Source of the DNA: Lachnoclostridium sp.
Lineage (GTDB): Bacteria; Bacillota; Clostridia; Lachnospirales; Lachnospiraceae
Direction of reading: 5' to 3'
Length of the DNA: 35,656 nucleotides
Assembly (NCBI GenBank): GCA_021770065.1
Contig: JAETRR010000041.1
Span: forward strand, 1 to 35,656
Part shown: piece by piece, positions 1-8,875 of the stretch
Layout: each line of letters opens with the position of its first letter
Numbering within the stretch: position 1 is the first letter of the stretch
Made by a program: the position numbers and the translations under genes
The notes under the pieces: generated by a model
Databases searched by the model: none
Told to the model about the DNA's origin: nothing
Seen by the model: only the letters and a program-made list of their open reading frames with translations

Positions 1-125
1 GGCGATACGGCAAGCCTCTCCAAAATGCGTTCAAACATAAACATATGCTGCACATCCAAAGCCCTCAGATGATTCTTTGCTGCAAAATTTCGGATTGCTC
101 CCTTTAACTGTTCCGGCGTTTTCAT
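1..125 (-). CDS. abiEii: AbiEii-type nucleotidyltransferase toxin, N-terminal fragment (cut by window edge)
   Basis: Only the first 41 codons are in the window; the gene runs off the left edge. The peptide begins MKTPEQLKGAIRNFAAK and continues with HMFMFERILERLAVS, which matches the start of AbiEii/AbiGii toxins of type IV toxin-antitoxin (abortive phage infection) systems. In the known family this protein is a nucleotidyltransferase; the catalytic region is not visible here. Its ATG (125-123) overlaps the TAA of the upstream antitoxin gene by one base (TAATG), so translation is probably coupled. A GGAGG ribosome binding site lies about 8 bases upstream, inside the antitoxin gene. Whether the toxin is intact cannot be judged. 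Confidence 0.8.
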   Translation of the reverse strand, partial: MKTPEQLKGAIRNFAAKNHLRALDVQHMFMFERILERLAVS

Positions 126-721
126 TACAATACCTCCATGTAAGTCCTTATTTTTTCTTCAATTCCGAAGGCTTTTCCGTACTTCAGCAATTTACGGACA
201 TCCGGACGGTTTTTGAAATAGTCCTTGATTGCCTGAACATACAGCTGTTTTTCAATTTGATTTCTGTCTTTGATCAAATCACAAAGGCAGCGTTCTTTAT
301 CATACAGACGAATAATTGCTCCCTGCGGGGACTGCGTTTCCGTAATGCCGAGATCGTAAAAGCCCTTCATAACATAATGAGCCTTTATTTTTTGATTATC
401 TCGAAGCAATCTTGAAATATTTTCTCCCTGTGGAACTGAGATATCGAATGTATGTGGGATAATGTCTGTCAACCCCCAAACATAAAGAGCCGTACCATAT
501 GAAAAAACAAGGCTGGAACACTGAACCTGAAGCAATGCAAACTCATCAATATCAGCATCAGTTGGAACAAAAATACCTTTTCGGACCCGTTCCAGCAACC
601 CGCTGTCAACATATTTTTTGATGACACCGCGGCTGATTCCAGCTGCTTCAATCTGTGAAGTTCTTACAAAGCCGTTGCTTTCAGCAGCTATCGACTCAAT
701 CTTATTATAAATCTCATCCAT
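125..721 (-). CDS. abiEi: AbiEi-type antitoxin / transcriptional autorepressor
   Basis: 198-residue protein. The N-terminal winged-helix region (about 1-60, with SRGVIKKYVDSGLLERVRKG) is followed by the AbiEi C-terminal domain (FSYGTALYVWGLTDIIPHTFDISVP, then YDKERCLCDLIKDR). In the family this protein represses its own operon and neutralises the AbiEii toxin encoded next. I chose ATG at 721 rather than the in-frame GTG at 727, because the AAGGAGG at 730-736 is 8 bases from the ATG but only 2 from the GTG. The toxin gene follows with a one-base overlap. A clear promoter with a small inverted repeat in its spacer lies just upstream, which fits autoregulation. Confidence 0.87.
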   Translation of the reverse strand: MDEIYNKIESIAAESNGFVRTSQIEAAGISRGVIKKYVDSGLLERVRKGIFVPTDADIDEFALLQVQCSSLVFSYGTALYVWGLTDIIPHTFDISVPQGENISRLLRDNQKIKAHYVMKGFYDLGITETQSPQGAIIRLYDKERCLCDLIKDRNQIEKQLYVQAIKDYFKNRPDVRKLLKYGKAFGIEEKIRTYMEVL

Positions 722-761
722 AGACACCGCCTCCTTGCACTGTGTTACATTCTTTCTTTAT

Positions 762-790
762 ATTATACTCATTTAACGAATGAATGTAAA
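762..790 (-). promoter_or_regulatory. abiE promoter with inverted repeat in the spacer
   Basis: Reading the minus strand, TTTACA (790-785) and TATAAT (767-762) are separated by 17 bases. Inside the spacer lies the inverted repeat TCATT-5-AATGA (769-783). A repressor bound there would block RNA polymerase, which is how AbiEi antitoxins are known to act on their own operons. The assignment of the repeat to AbiEi is inference. Confidence 0.7.
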
Positions 791-855
791 CATCTTTTTG
801 GCATTAGTATGTCCGAATTCACAAAAAAAATACAAATTTTTTCTCCAGAAAGACA

Positions 856-885
856 AAGGGGATGCCGCAAAAGCGACATCCCCTT
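856..885 (-). terminator. Hairpin, probable terminator of the degraded gene
   Basis: The arms AAGGGGATG (856-864) and CATCCCCTT (877-885) pair perfectly, with an inner CGC/GCG extension around an A/T-rich loop. On the minus strand it lies just past the TAG at 898-896 of the coding remnant and is followed by a moderately T-rich stretch. It is most simply read as the old terminator of that gene. Confidence 0.5.
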
Positions 886-895
886 GATGTAGATA

Positions 896-1078
896 CTATG
901 CTGCACTTCGATTCAGTTTCCACATATCTCTATCGGTATGAAGAAAATGCCTCGGATTACATTGCAGCGTCTGCCTGATTTTTTCTTTCCACCATCTATT
1001 CTTCTGTGCTTTTTGATGCGGTTCAATCTGCTCATATAAATAGGTAAGCCTTCTTATCCCGTCCTTCCGCCAGCAATC
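896..1078 (-). pseudogene. C-terminal coding remnant, family not recognised
   Basis: An open stretch of 60 codons between an in-frame TGA (1081-1079) and a TAG (898-896) encodes a hydrophilic peptide with KDGIRRLTYLYEQIEPHQK and later NPRHFLHTDRDMWK. Its composition (many K, R, W and aromatic residues) looks like real protein rather than random translation. It has no start codon with a ribosome binding site, and a hairpin sits right after its stop. I read it as the tail of a decayed gene, possibly from a mobile element, but I cannot name the family. It may also be chance. Confidence 0.35.
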
Positions 1079-1114
1079 TCAGCAATTAATATCATAAAGA
1101 AAAACTGTATGATT

Positions 1115-1144
1115 GGGAAGCAGGGATTTAACTCTCTGCTTCCC
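1115..1144 (+). terminator. Hairpin followed by T-rich run between deoB and the remnant
   Basis: GGGAAGCAG (1115-1123) pairs with CTGCTTCCC (1136-1144); on the plus strand this is followed by TTTTATTTT. It lies just downstream of the deoB stop on the other strand, so it could end the nucleoside operon, but the T-run is on the plus-strand side, where no gene is seen. The stem itself is certain; its direction of action is not. Confidence 0.55.
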
Positions 1145-1204
1145 TTTTATTTTGCCAACTATAATTTTACACTAACTTTTATTATGACAATCTGAAAAAA
1201 GAGC

Positions 1205-2395
1205 CTAAATTAATATGCTTAATATGGAAGTGCCAATCGTCCCGTCTGGCATACTTACTTGAAAATTATCTGCAATTGTTGCGCCAATTATTGCAAATGT
1301 ATCACCCTCCGGAAGTGCGCCCGCATTCTTAAATGCATGAGAGTATGCCAAAAGTGGAACCTTTTCTCTGGTATGATCTGTTCCCTTATAGGTCGGATCA
1401 TTTCCATGATCTGCAGTAATAAACAGCAAATCATCCTCTCTCAGCACATTCAGGAGTTTCCCCAGACTTTTATCAAATTTCTCGATTTCATGAGCATATC
1501 CTATCGTGTCCCTTCTATGGCCCCATAGGGCGTCAAAATCTACCAAATTTACAAAACATAATCCATGGAATTCTTCTTTTGCCGTTTCAACAGTTTGTTC
1601 CATACCATGAACAGAACTTTTTGACTTTAAAGATCGGGTAATTCCCTCCCCATCAAAGATATCTTTGATTTTGCCGATAGATATTACATCCAGTCCTGCC
1701 TCCTTTAAAGCATCAAGAGCCGTTTTCCCAATGGGCTTTAAAGCATAATCATGACGGTTGCTGGTTCGTTTAAATTCTCCACGTTTTCTTCCAACATAAG
1801 GTCTTGCAATTACTCTGCCTACTTTCCATTCATCCCTCATAGTGATTTCACGGGCTATTTCGCAACAACGGTAAAGCTCCTCCAAGTCGAAAGTCTCCTC
1901 ATTACCGCAAATTTGAAGCACTGAATCCGCAGAAGTGTAGACAATCATATTTCCAGTGGCAATCTCTTCTTCTGCCAGCTCATCCAAAATTTCTGTCCCA
2001 CTGGCGCTTTTATTCCCAATGACCTTATGCCCTGTACGTTTTTCCAATTCTTCAATCAGTTCTTTAGGAAAGCCGCTATCGGTAAATGTGCGAAAAGGAG
2101 TTGCCACATGCAGACCCATCATTTCCCAATGCCCAGTCATCGTATCCTTTCCGCTACTGGCTTCATTCAGTCTCCCATAATACCCCTTTGGATGATCATT
2201 TGCCGGTACCTGCTTTAGTGGGACAATATTTGCCATCCCAAGCTTTTGCAAATTAGGGATCGTAAATATATCCATTGATTCAGAAATATGTCCAAGGGTA
2301 TTGGCTCCCTCGTCTCCAAATCTATATGCATCTGCCATGGCACCCACTCCAAGAGAATCTATTACAATTACAAATATTCGATTAAATCTGTTCAT
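1205..2395 (-). CDS. deoB: Phosphopentomutase
   Basis: 396 residues, the usual DeoB length. It interconverts ribose-1-phosphate or deoxyribose-1-phosphate and the 5-phosphates, feeding nucleoside-derived sugar into central metabolism in the cytoplasm. It belongs to the alkaline phosphatase superfamily. Visible key residues are the N-terminal metal ligand Asp13 ([12 protein letters not shown]), the phosphorylated Thr85 ([15 protein letters not shown]) and the C-terminal metal motifs [19 protein letters not shown] chose ATG at 2395, with GAGG just upstream. A longer open frame to 2560 only reads backwards through deoD. The gene follows deoD by 11 bases and is the last gene of the nucleoside operon, taking the sugar phosphate that DeoD releases. 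Confidence 0.95.
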   Translation of the reverse strand: MNRFNRIFVIVIDSLGVGAMADAYRFGDEGANTLGHISESMDIFTIPNLQKLGMANIVPLKQVPANDHPKGYYGRLNEASSGKDTMTGHWEMMGLHVATPFRTFTDSGFPKELIEELEKRTGHKVIGNKSASGTEILDELAEEEIATGNMIVYTSADSVLQICGNEETFDLEELYRCCEIAREITMRDEWKVGRVIARPYVGRKRGEFKRTSNRHDYALKPIGKTALDALKEAGLDVISIGKIKDIFDGEGITRSLKSKSSVHGMEQTVETAKEEFHGLCFVNLVDFDALWGHRRDTIGYAHEIEKFDKSLGKLLNVLREDDLLFITADHGNDPTYKGTDHTREKVPLLAYSHAFKNAGALPEGDTFAIIGATIADNFQVSMPDGTIGTSILSILI

Positions 2396-2406
2396 AATGT
2401 ATTCCT

Positions 2407-3105
2407 CTATACTTCCAAAGCAATTTCTATCATTTTTTGGAATCCAAGCTGGCGCTCCTCGGCGCTCAATGCTTCGCCTGTGCATAAGTGGTCTGAAATA
2501 GTTAATAGCCCAAGGGCTTTCTTTCCTGCATAGGCCGCATTCATATACAAGGCCGCACATTCCATTTCCGATGCCAACACACCCATCTGTTTCCAGCTTC
2601 TATTGACCATTTCATCCAGATTGTAAAACACATCCGTGGAAAGTACATTGCCCACTACCACATTTGCTCCCCGATCTCCTGCCACACGGACCGCCCGTTC
2701 CAGCAGTTGAAAATCTGCAATCGGGGCAAATGTCCCTGGAAGTTTAAACTGCTGTGCATAATTAGAGTCCGTACAAGCTGCCATAGCTACTACTACATCC
2801 ATCAGTTTCATTTTCTCTTGTAAAGCTCCGGCTGAACCAATCCGGATAATACTGTCCACATCATAATAGTGATACAATTCGTAGGAATAAATTCCCATGG
2901 ACGGCATACCCATTCCAGCACTCATAATAGATACTTCTTTTCCTTTATAGATTCCGGTATATCCAAACATGTTTCTAACGGTTGTCACTTGCTTTACATG
3001 TTCCAGATATGTCTTTGCAATATACTTTGCCCGGAGAGGATCGCCCGGCATCAAAACCTTTTTTGCAAAATCTCCTTTTTCCGCTCCGTTATGTGGTGTC
3101 GCCAT
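2407..3105 (-). CDS. deoD: Purine nucleoside phosphorylase, DeoD type
   Basis: 232 residues. It splits purine (deoxy)nucleosides with phosphate into base and (deoxy)ribose-1-phosphate. Family marks are [12 protein letters not shown] near residue 20 (phosphate-binding Arg25), IRIGSAGAL, the substrate-binding SEMECAALY and the catalytic Asp in [10 protein letters not shown]. The start ATG at 3105 has AAAGGGG upstream. DeoB follows directly and uses its product. Between this gene and the permease gene upstream lies a short coding relic, so deoD may have been joined to the importer genes by an event that deleted another gene. Confidence 0.95.
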   Translation of the reverse strand: MATPHNGAEKGDFAKKVLMPGDPLRAKYIAKTYLEHVKQVTTVRNMFGYTGIYKGKEVSIMSAGMGMPSMGIYSYELYHYYDVDSIIRIGSAGALQEKMKLMDVVVAMAACTDSNYAQQFKLPGTFAPIADFQLLERAVRVAGDRGANVVVGNVLSTDVFYNLDEMVNRSWKQMGVLASEMECAALYMNAAYAGKKALGLLTISDHLCTGEALSAEERQLGFQKMIEIALEV

Positions 3106-3241
3106 TACATAAATCCCCTTTCTTTTTTAACCTTATCATCCAGATCATCCGTTGAAATGCCTCCATAAGTTTTCCGACAGCAAGCAGCGAAATCACTGTT
3201 CCCATTCCCCAAACTGCCTGATTGCAGATTCCGATTCCGCC
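3089..3241 (-). pseudogene. C-terminal relic of a small membrane protein, YczE/YitT-like
   Basis: Directly after the TAG of the permease gene, the same frame stays open for 50 codons up to a TAA inside deoD. It reads GICNQAVWGMGTVISLLAVG and then KLMEAFQR plus a basic tail. A hydrophobic GxGTVIS...VGKL segment of this kind resembles the last helix of YczE/YitT-type membrane proteins. It has no start codon of its own with a ribosome binding site. I take it as the tail of a deleted gene; the family assignment is from memory and tentative. Confidence 0.35.
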
Positions 3242-4159
3242 CTATACTTCTTTCTGCTTTTTGTAAATCCGCACAGAAAATATGGCAAGCCCTATAAGCG
3301 TTGCCAGATACGGAATTGTCTTTACCAGATCAGAAGGAAGGCCTTGTGCCGCCGCTGCATTGGATACCGCATCAGCTACGCCAAATAAGAGTGACGCTGC
3401 TGCTGTTCCAATCGCTGTCTGCCGTCCCATTGCTTCTGCCGCCAGAGCGATCCATCCACGACTGCTTAACATATCTCTGGAGAACCATGAAACATATCCC
3501 ATGGACATAAACGCTCCGCCGAATCCACACATTACACCGCTTAACAGCAATGCGATAGCCTGTGTTTTGATGGTACTGATTCCCACAGATTCTGCTGCTT
3601 CTTTTTTCTCTCCTACTGCCCGGATATGATATCCGAGATCTGTTGATTTCAATAGATAGTAGGTAAAGATTACTGCCAAAACAGACACGTAGGTCAAAAT
3701 ATTGTGTCCTGACAGGATGTCTCCCAATATAGGAATATTTTCTATAATCGGAATATGAATATTGGGCAGCGTTTTGCTTGCCAGAGAAACGCTGGTTCCC
3801 TTATCATTTGCCACCAAATACAGAAAGAACACGGTTCCGCCGCTTGCCAGGCTGTTTAATGCAATTCCACCGAGAATGATGTTTGTCTTGTAATACAAGG
3901 TAAAAAACGCAAGCACTCCTGCAAACGTAATGGCAATCAACAACGCCATCAAAAGTCCAACCGCCGCACTCTGTGTCAGATAACTGAAATACATTCCTGC
4001 AAATGCCGCCATCAGCATCAGGCCCTCAAGAGCAATATTGGGAACACCTGCAATGTCCGAAATAACTGCACCCATAGAAGCGAACAAAAGCGGCGTCATT
4101 ACACGGAAAATCGAATATACGAAGTCAACCGAAAAAATCAGATTAATGAACCCCTTCAT
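3242..4159 (-). CDS. Nucleoside ABC transporter permease, second subunit (NupQ-like)
   Basis: 305 residues, almost all hydrophobic, with 8-9 predicted membrane helices. It belongs to the BPD_transp_2 permease family that pairs with BMP-type nucleoside-binding lipoproteins. Typical stretches are MGAVISDIAGVPNIALEGLM near residue 30 and LGYHIRAVGEKKEAAESVG, the cytoplasmic loop that contacts the ATPase. The start at 4159 has GGAGG 7 bases upstream and overlaps the end of the first permease gene by 17 bases, so the two are translationally coupled. With its partner it forms the membrane channel of the importer. Confidence 0.9.
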   Translation of the reverse strand: MKGFINLIFSVDFVYSIFRVMTPLLFASMGAVISDIAGVPNIALEGLMLMAAFAGMYFSYLTQSAAVGLLMALLIAITFAGVLAFFTLYYKTNIILGGIALNSLASGGTVFFLYLVANDKGTSVSLASKTLPNIHIPIIENIPILGDILSGHNILTYVSVLAVIFTYYLLKSTDLGYHIRAVGEKKEAAESVGISTIKTQAIALLLSGVMCGFGGAFMSMGYVSWFSRDMLSSRGWIALAAEAMGRQTAIGTAAASLLFGVADAVSNAAAAQGLPSDLVKTIPYLATLIGLAIFSVRIYKKQKEV

Positions 4160-5213
4160 TTTGTACCTCCCCTATCTGGACATCTTTTTCAATCCATTTT
4201 TGTTTATATTTGTGCAAAAACTTTTCGGCAGAAATCAGCAAAATGATGATTGTCTGTAGAATAGAAATCATTTCTGTCGGAACATCTGCAAAGCGGTTCA
4301 CCAGATCCGCTCCAACCCGAAGATAAGCTACAAAGGTTGCCGCACCAATTACACCCAAAGGATTGTTATTCGCCAGCATTGCAATCATGGCCCCGTCAAA
4401 TCCGTATCCGGGCAGGGCAGTCCACTCAAATCTTTTATGTAATCCCAGACATTCTACGATACCGCCGCACCCTGCTACTGCTCCAGCTATAACATGAACC
4501 ATAATAATTACTTTTGTCACATTCATTCCAGAGTATTTCGCAAATTTTGCATTTGCACCTGTTGCCTTCACCTGTAATCCCCATTTCGTTTTATACAGAA
4601 AGAGATACACCAATACGGCGCAGAGAATTGCAATTAAGATCCCCACATGTACCCTTGTCCCTTTGATGATAACAGGGAGCATGGCCGCTGAACGGTATTT
4701 GTAGGAAACCAATGTGGATACGGCAGGATCACGCATCATATTATTCAACACATAGCAGCCAACTCCGTAACAAATGTTATTCATCATCAATGATGTTACC
4801 ATTTCATTTGCACTGAATTTTGCTCTCAAGACACCCGGAACCAGCATAACTAAAATTCCGGTTCCGGCACCAACCATCAGACATAGCAACGGAAAAATAA
4901 AGATCGGAAGCTTCAGCCAAATTGCTGCAATGGAACCCACAATTCCTGCCATGAAATAAACTCCCTCTCCTCCCAGATTAAACAGGCTGGTTTGAAACAG
5001 GACCGCCATGGAAAGCCCCGAAAAAATCAAGGGAATTGCTGTCTCCACAATATTTCCCAGATAGCGCCCGGAAGAAAATGGCTGCAGCAGAAAAATCAGA
5101 ATCGACTGCACGGGCTGATCGCTGATCAGTATAATGATGACAAATGCCACAAGAATTGCCGCCAGCATTGCAACTGCTGTGCGCAGGATATTAAAGGATT
5201 TCTCTCTATTCAC
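4143..5213 (-). CDS. Nucleoside ABC transporter permease, first subunit (NupP-like)
   Basis: 356 residues with an N-terminal membrane helix (about 14-33) and several more. The family pattern is seen in FQTSLFNLGGEGVYFMAG, the FSANEMVTSLMMNNI segment and the ATPase-contact loop WGLQVKATGANAKFAKYSG. It is the longer permease of the BMP-type nucleoside importer. It starts one base after the stop of the ATPase gene and overlaps the next permease gene by 17 bases, so the three are one translation unit. Confidence 0.9.
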   Translation of the reverse strand: MNREKSFNILRTAVAMLAAILVAFVIIILISDQPVQSILIFLLQPFSSGRYLGNIVETAIPLIFSGLSMAVLFQTSLFNLGGEGVYFMAGIVGSIAAIWLKLPIFIFPLLCLMVGAGTGILVMLVPGVLRAKFSANEMVTSLMMNNICYGVGCYVLNNMMRDPAVSTLVSYKYRSAAMLPVIIKGTRVHVGILIAILCAVLVYLFLYKTKWGLQVKATGANAKFAKYSGMNVTKVIIMVHVIAGAVAGCGGIVECLGLHKRFEWTALPGYGFDGAMIAMLANNNPLGVIGAATFVAYLRVGADLVNRFADVPTEMISILQTIIILLISAEKFLHKYKQKWIEKDVQIGEVQNEGVH

Positions 5214-5214
5214 C

Positions 5215-6765
5215 TCAATTCACCGCCTTTCGCATCTGTTCCAATGTATGTTTCTCAATTCCTAGCATATAAAGACCCAGTTTTTCCTCATTTAAACCTT
5301 CTGTACTTTCAAAGAATGCAACAATCTCTCCCTCGTACATCACGGCGAGCACATCTGACAGCTTCAAAATTTCTGCCAAATCTGCAGATACCAGAAGCAC
5401 AGAGCTTCCCTGTTCGCAAAGCTGTACGATTTTCTTATGAATGATATGGGCTGCGCCCACATCCACACCTCTTGTCGGCTGCTCGGCAATTAAAATATCA
5501 GGATTATGTTCACATTCTCTCGCCACAACAACCTTCTGCATATTTCCACCGGAAAGCATGCCTACCGGCTGTGCGCCTCCGGCACAGCGTATCTCATAGC
5601 CCTTGATATTTTCATTTACAAACTCGTCAATCTTTCGAAAATCCAACATCCCATATTTTTGGAAATCATTGTTTTCCAAGTCATTGGAAATCATGTTTTC
5701 GCTGATGGCTACGGAAGACGCAACACCCTGCTCCAAGCGATCCTCCGGAACATATCCAAAGGATAGTTCACGAACCGTTTTCTGATTCAGACCGGAAATA
5801 TCTTGATTGAAAAATGTAACGTTTCCGCTTTGAACCGCCCGTTTCCGGCTTAAAATATCAATCAGCTCCACCTGCCCGTTTCCCTGTACTCCTGCGATAC
5901 CAAAGATCATCCCTTTTCTTACATTGAAGGAAATGTCTTTTAGAATCTGAACGCCGCTTTTATCCGTATAGGAAAGATTTTCTACATGAACATTTACTTC
6001 ACCATACTTCTTTACTTTCCGCTCAATTGAAGTATTCAATTCGCATCCCATAATGGCATTTGATATCTGCTGCTCCGTTACATCTTCGCACAGATAGGTT
6101 TCGATAGTCCGCCCGCTTCTCATGACAGTGATTCTGTCACAAATTTGTTTAATCTCCGGAATTTTATGGGAAATAAACACAATCGTATGTCCCTGCTTCT
6201 TTAACTGATTCAGTTCCTCAAATAACTGATCGGTTTCCTGAGGGGTCAATACTGCCGTTGGTTCATCCAGGATCAAGATCTCCGCTCCTCTGGCCAGAGC
6301 TTTCAAGATTTCCACCTTCTGCTTCAGCCCTACCGGAAGATTTTTGGTAATCTCCTCCGGTTCTACGGGAAGATTGTACTTTTCCCCCATTTCTTTTGTA
6401 AAACGAACCGCTTCCTCGCTGTTCACAAACAAACCCTTCTTGGGTTCCATGCCAAGTACAATGTTTTGCGCAACGGTAAAGGATTCTACCAACATAAAAT
6501 GCTGATGAACCATTCCGATTCCGCTTGCAATTGCTTCTTTGGAGCCGGAAAAAACCGTTTTCTTTCCTCTTAAGATTATTTCTCCCCTGGATGGCTGTTC
6601 CATTCCGAAAAGAATCTTCATTAATGTTGATTTTCCTGCTCCATTCTCTCCTACTAACGCATGAATCTCACCTTTTTTCAGATTGAAATTCACATCTGAA
6701 TTAGCAACTACACCATTTCCATAAATTTTGGCGATATGGTTCATTTCCAATATATAGTCACTCAT
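5215..6765 (-). CDS. Nucleoside ABC transporter ATP-binding protein (two ABC domains, NupO-like)
   Basis: 516 residues with two fused ATPase domains, as in ribose and nucleoside importers. Domain 1 (about 1-235) has an intact Walker A (GENGAGKST, near 39), Walker B (ILILDEPTAVLTPQ) and a degenerate signature (LPVGLKQK). Domain 2 (about 255-505) has a degenerate Walker A (GVQGNGQVE, lacking the Lys), a good signature (LSGGNMQKVVVARE) and a Walker B where the usual Glu region reads ILIAEQPTRGVDVG. This asymmetry is normal for the family. It energises uptake through the two permeases encoded downstream. AAAGGAG precedes the ATG. Confidence 0.93.
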   Translation of the reverse strand: MSDYILEMNHIAKIYGNGVVANSDVNFNLKKGEIHALVGENGAGKSTLMKILFGMEQPSRGEIILRGKKTVFSGSKEAIASGIGMVHQHFMLVESFTVAQNIVLGMEPKKGLFVNSEEAVRFTKEMGEKYNLPVEPEEITKNLPVGLKQKVEILKALARGAEILILDEPTAVLTPQETDQLFEELNQLKKQGHTIVFISHKIPEIKQICDRITVMRSGRTIETYLCEDVTEQQISNAIMGCELNTSIERKVKKYGEVNVHVENLSYTDKSGVQILKDISFNVRKGMIFGIAGVQGNGQVELIDILSRKRAVQSGNVTFFNQDISGLNQKTVRELSFGYVPEDRLEQGVASSVAISENMISNDLENNDFQKYGMLDFRKIDEFVNENIKGYEIRCAGGAQPVGMLSGGNMQKVVVARECEHNPDILIAEQPTRGVDVGAAHIIHKKIVQLCEQGSSVLLVSADLAEILKLSDVLAVMYEGEIVAFFESTEGLNEEKLGLYMLGIEKHTLEQMRKAVN

Positions 6766-6795
6766 AAGAATCCTGCTCCTTTATTCTTTTATTGG

Positions 6796-7929
6796 CTATG
6801 GGCGCACACTGTCTCTGATTTCTACCAGCTCTTCTGTGGTAAGACCCATGGTTTCCGTAAGCTCTACTTCTCCGTTCATAACCTTTTCTTTTAGTTCTTC
6901 AATGGTCTGGCGGTTCTCGTCTGACATCAATTTCTGGTAAAATTCGTTATCTGCAATTCCTACGGCCTCTTCTTTCAGTCCATAATATTCCTTTGCCCCA
7001 TAATTTACTTCGCCGTCCATTGCTTTCTGTACAATATATAAAGCATTCTGAGGAATCTTTTTAATTGCAGAAGTGATCACTACATCTGCCATCTCCGGCT
7101 GTGATTCTTTTAATGCTTCTGCCTGATCCGAATCCACGCCGATTACATATTTTCCTGTCTGCACTGCCGCATCTATCACGCCGATTCCTGACTGACCTGC
7201 AGCAGTAAATACAACGGAGATTCCCGAATTGTACAGCAGAAGTCCATTCTCTTTTCCCTTGGCCGTATCTGTAAAGCTTCCTACATAAGAGCTCTGTACT
7301 TTGATCTCCGGCATAATCTGCTGTGCGCCTTCAATATAGCCAACTAAAAATTCATTGATTCCGGGAATATCCATGCCGCCGACAAAGCCGATGGCTGTGT
7401 CTCCTAACTCCTGTGCTTTCAAAGCTGCCACCGCTCCTGCCAGATAACTCATCTCATTATTCTTTGGCGCAATAATATAGACATTGGAAGGAATATCATC
7501 CATTTCTCCATCTAAGCTAATAAACTTTTGATCCGGATATTCCTCCGCAATCTGCGTTAATGCATCATCCCCGTTGCTGGAAACCGTCAGAATCAAATCG
7601 TAGCCTCCCTGACATAGATCCACGTAGGCAGGATAATACTTTGATGCATCCGTTCCGCATTCTACATAGTCTACTTTCATTCCGTACTCTTCCTCCAAAA
7701 GCCCTACCGCCTCGTAGGATGCGTCAAAGAAAGATTTGTCTCCAAGGCTTCCGGGAATCAAAAGTGCAACTTTATAATCTGCCGCATTTCCTTCAAATTT
7801 TTCCGCTTCTGCCGTATTTGATACCGTATTTTCCGCCGCAGCGTTTTCCTCCGGTTCCGGTGCGGAACAACCTGTAAATGTAACTCCTAATATGATACAC
7901 ATTACCAGTAAAGCAATTTTTTTCTTCAT
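6796..7929 (-). CDS. BMP-family nucleoside-binding lipoprotein
   Basis: 377 residues. The N-terminus is a lipoprotein signal (MKKKIALLVMCIILGVTFTG followed by Cys21), then a linker rich in E, A and N, then a Bmp/PnrA domain starting near residue 52 (YKVALLIPGSLGDKSFFDA). The family (PnrA, BmpA, B. subtilis NupN) binds purine or pyrimidine nucleosides outside the membrane and hands them to the permease. The gene sits between the nucleoside hydrolase and the ATPase genes. A strong GGAGG precedes the start. The ligand is inferred from the neighbours DeoD, DeoB and the hydrolase. Confidence 0.92.
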   Translation of the reverse strand: MKKKIALLVMCIILGVTFTGCSAPEPEENAAAENTVSNTAEAEKFEGNAADYKVALLIPGSLGDKSFFDASYEAVGLLEEEYGMKVDYVECGTDASKYYPAYVDLCQGGYDLILTVSSNGDDALTQIAEEYPDQKFISLDGEMDDIPSNVYIIAPKNNEMSYLAGAVAALKAQELGDTAIGFVGGMDIPGINEFLVGYIEGAQQIMPEIKVQSSYVGSFTDTAKGKENGLLLYNSGISVVFTAAGQSGIGVIDAAVQTGKYVIGVDSDQAEALKESQPEMADVVITSAIKKIPQNALYIVQKAMDGEVNYGAKEYYGLKEEAVGIADNEFYQKLMSDENRQTIEELKEKVMNGEVELTETMGLTTEELVEIRDSVRP

Positions 7930-7972
7930 TTTTTTCCTCCTAATTTTCCGTTATATCGTATTACTGCTTTTA

Positions 7973-8875
7973 TCAACAAAAGCGTTGTTTTATAAGTTCT
8001 CTAAATCTTTCTACATTCATTGATTTTGCATAATAAAAATCTTTTTGGATATCTGCATGTAAATCATAGGCATTTGTATTAAATACAATAGCTCCTCTTG
8101 TACGACAGCCGGACAGTTCAACCGTAAAGTCACTTTGCTCTATCTCGCAGATATTTTCATCCAGCAGATATGCAATAAGCAATGCATCGTGAAATGTATA
8201 AACAAATCCTGTCTTTTCCCGAAAAATTTGAATGCCCCTCTTGAAATACTGCATTCTTTCATTTTGGGGATCACATAATGTCTCCATCAGATCATCCGGT
8301 ATCAGGCAGTGCTTTGTGACTTCCAGCCCAAACATTTTCAGATGCCCGGCATAATCCATAACAATTCTGGCCGCTTCCGGATCACATTTGATATTCCATT
8401 CAGGAAAGCTGCTGGTAAAAACACCGCCCATAGCTATTATCTTTACCTGCTTCATAAGCTCCGGCTCCCTGTAAAATGCAATCCCCAAATTGGTCATGCA
8501 TCCAATGGCTACAATCGTTAAATCCGGATATTCCTTTACTTTCCGAATAATAAACTCCGCCCCATCACAGTCCTTTATCAGCTGCTCTTTTCTCTCTGTT
8601 TCCAGAATCTTATATTGTATAGGTTCCGTTTTGGGATCCGGACGCTCTATAAGGGGATGGGAAAATCCGGCGCAAACCGGAATATCTTCTCTGCCATACC
8701 TGCCGCATAAATCCAATACCATTTCCGCTCTTTTTGCGGTGTCAAGATAAACAGTCGTGATTCCCACAATTTCCAGTTCCGGTGAATTCAGCGCCATGAT
8801 TAGGGCCGCTGCATCATCCACATCATCACCCAAGTCCGTGTCAATTAAAATTCTTTTAGGTAGAATTTCCGTCAT
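7973..8875 (-). CDS. Nucleoside hydrolase (IUNH family)
   Basis: 300 residues. The N-terminal calcium-binding motif DTDLGDDVDDAAAL (residues about 12-25) marks the inosine-uridine nucleoside hydrolase family, which splits nucleosides into base and free ribose. Further family features are CMTNLGIAF, MGGVFTSSFPEWNIKCDPEAA and the C-terminal FHDALLIAYLL. The substrate range is not readable from sequence. It is the first gene of the nucleoside import operon, so imported nucleosides can be handled both hydrolytically and, via DeoD, phosphorolytically. The start ATG has GGAGG 5 bases upstream; this site and the leader before it are copied in tandem. Confidence 0.9.
   Translation of the reverse strand: MTEILPKRILIDTDLGDDVDDAAALIMALNSPELEIVGITTVYLDTAKRAEMVLDLCGRYGREDIPVCAGFSHPLIERPDPKTEPIQYKILETERKEQLIKDCDGAEFIIRKVKEYPDLTIVAIGCMTNLGIAFYREPELMKQVKIIAMGGVFTSSFPEWNIKCDPEAARIVMDYAGHLKMFGLEVTKHCLIPDDLMETLCDPQNERMQYFKRGIQIFREKTGFVYTFHDALLIAYLLDENICEIEQSDFTVELSGCRTRGAIVFNTNAYDLHADIQKDFYYAKSMNVERFRELIKQRFC

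Noticed and set aside
2396..2560. Extended DeoB start
   Set aside because: It overlaps the end of deoD and adds 55 residues not seen in the family. The ATG at 2395 puts Asp13 and Thr85 at their usual positions.
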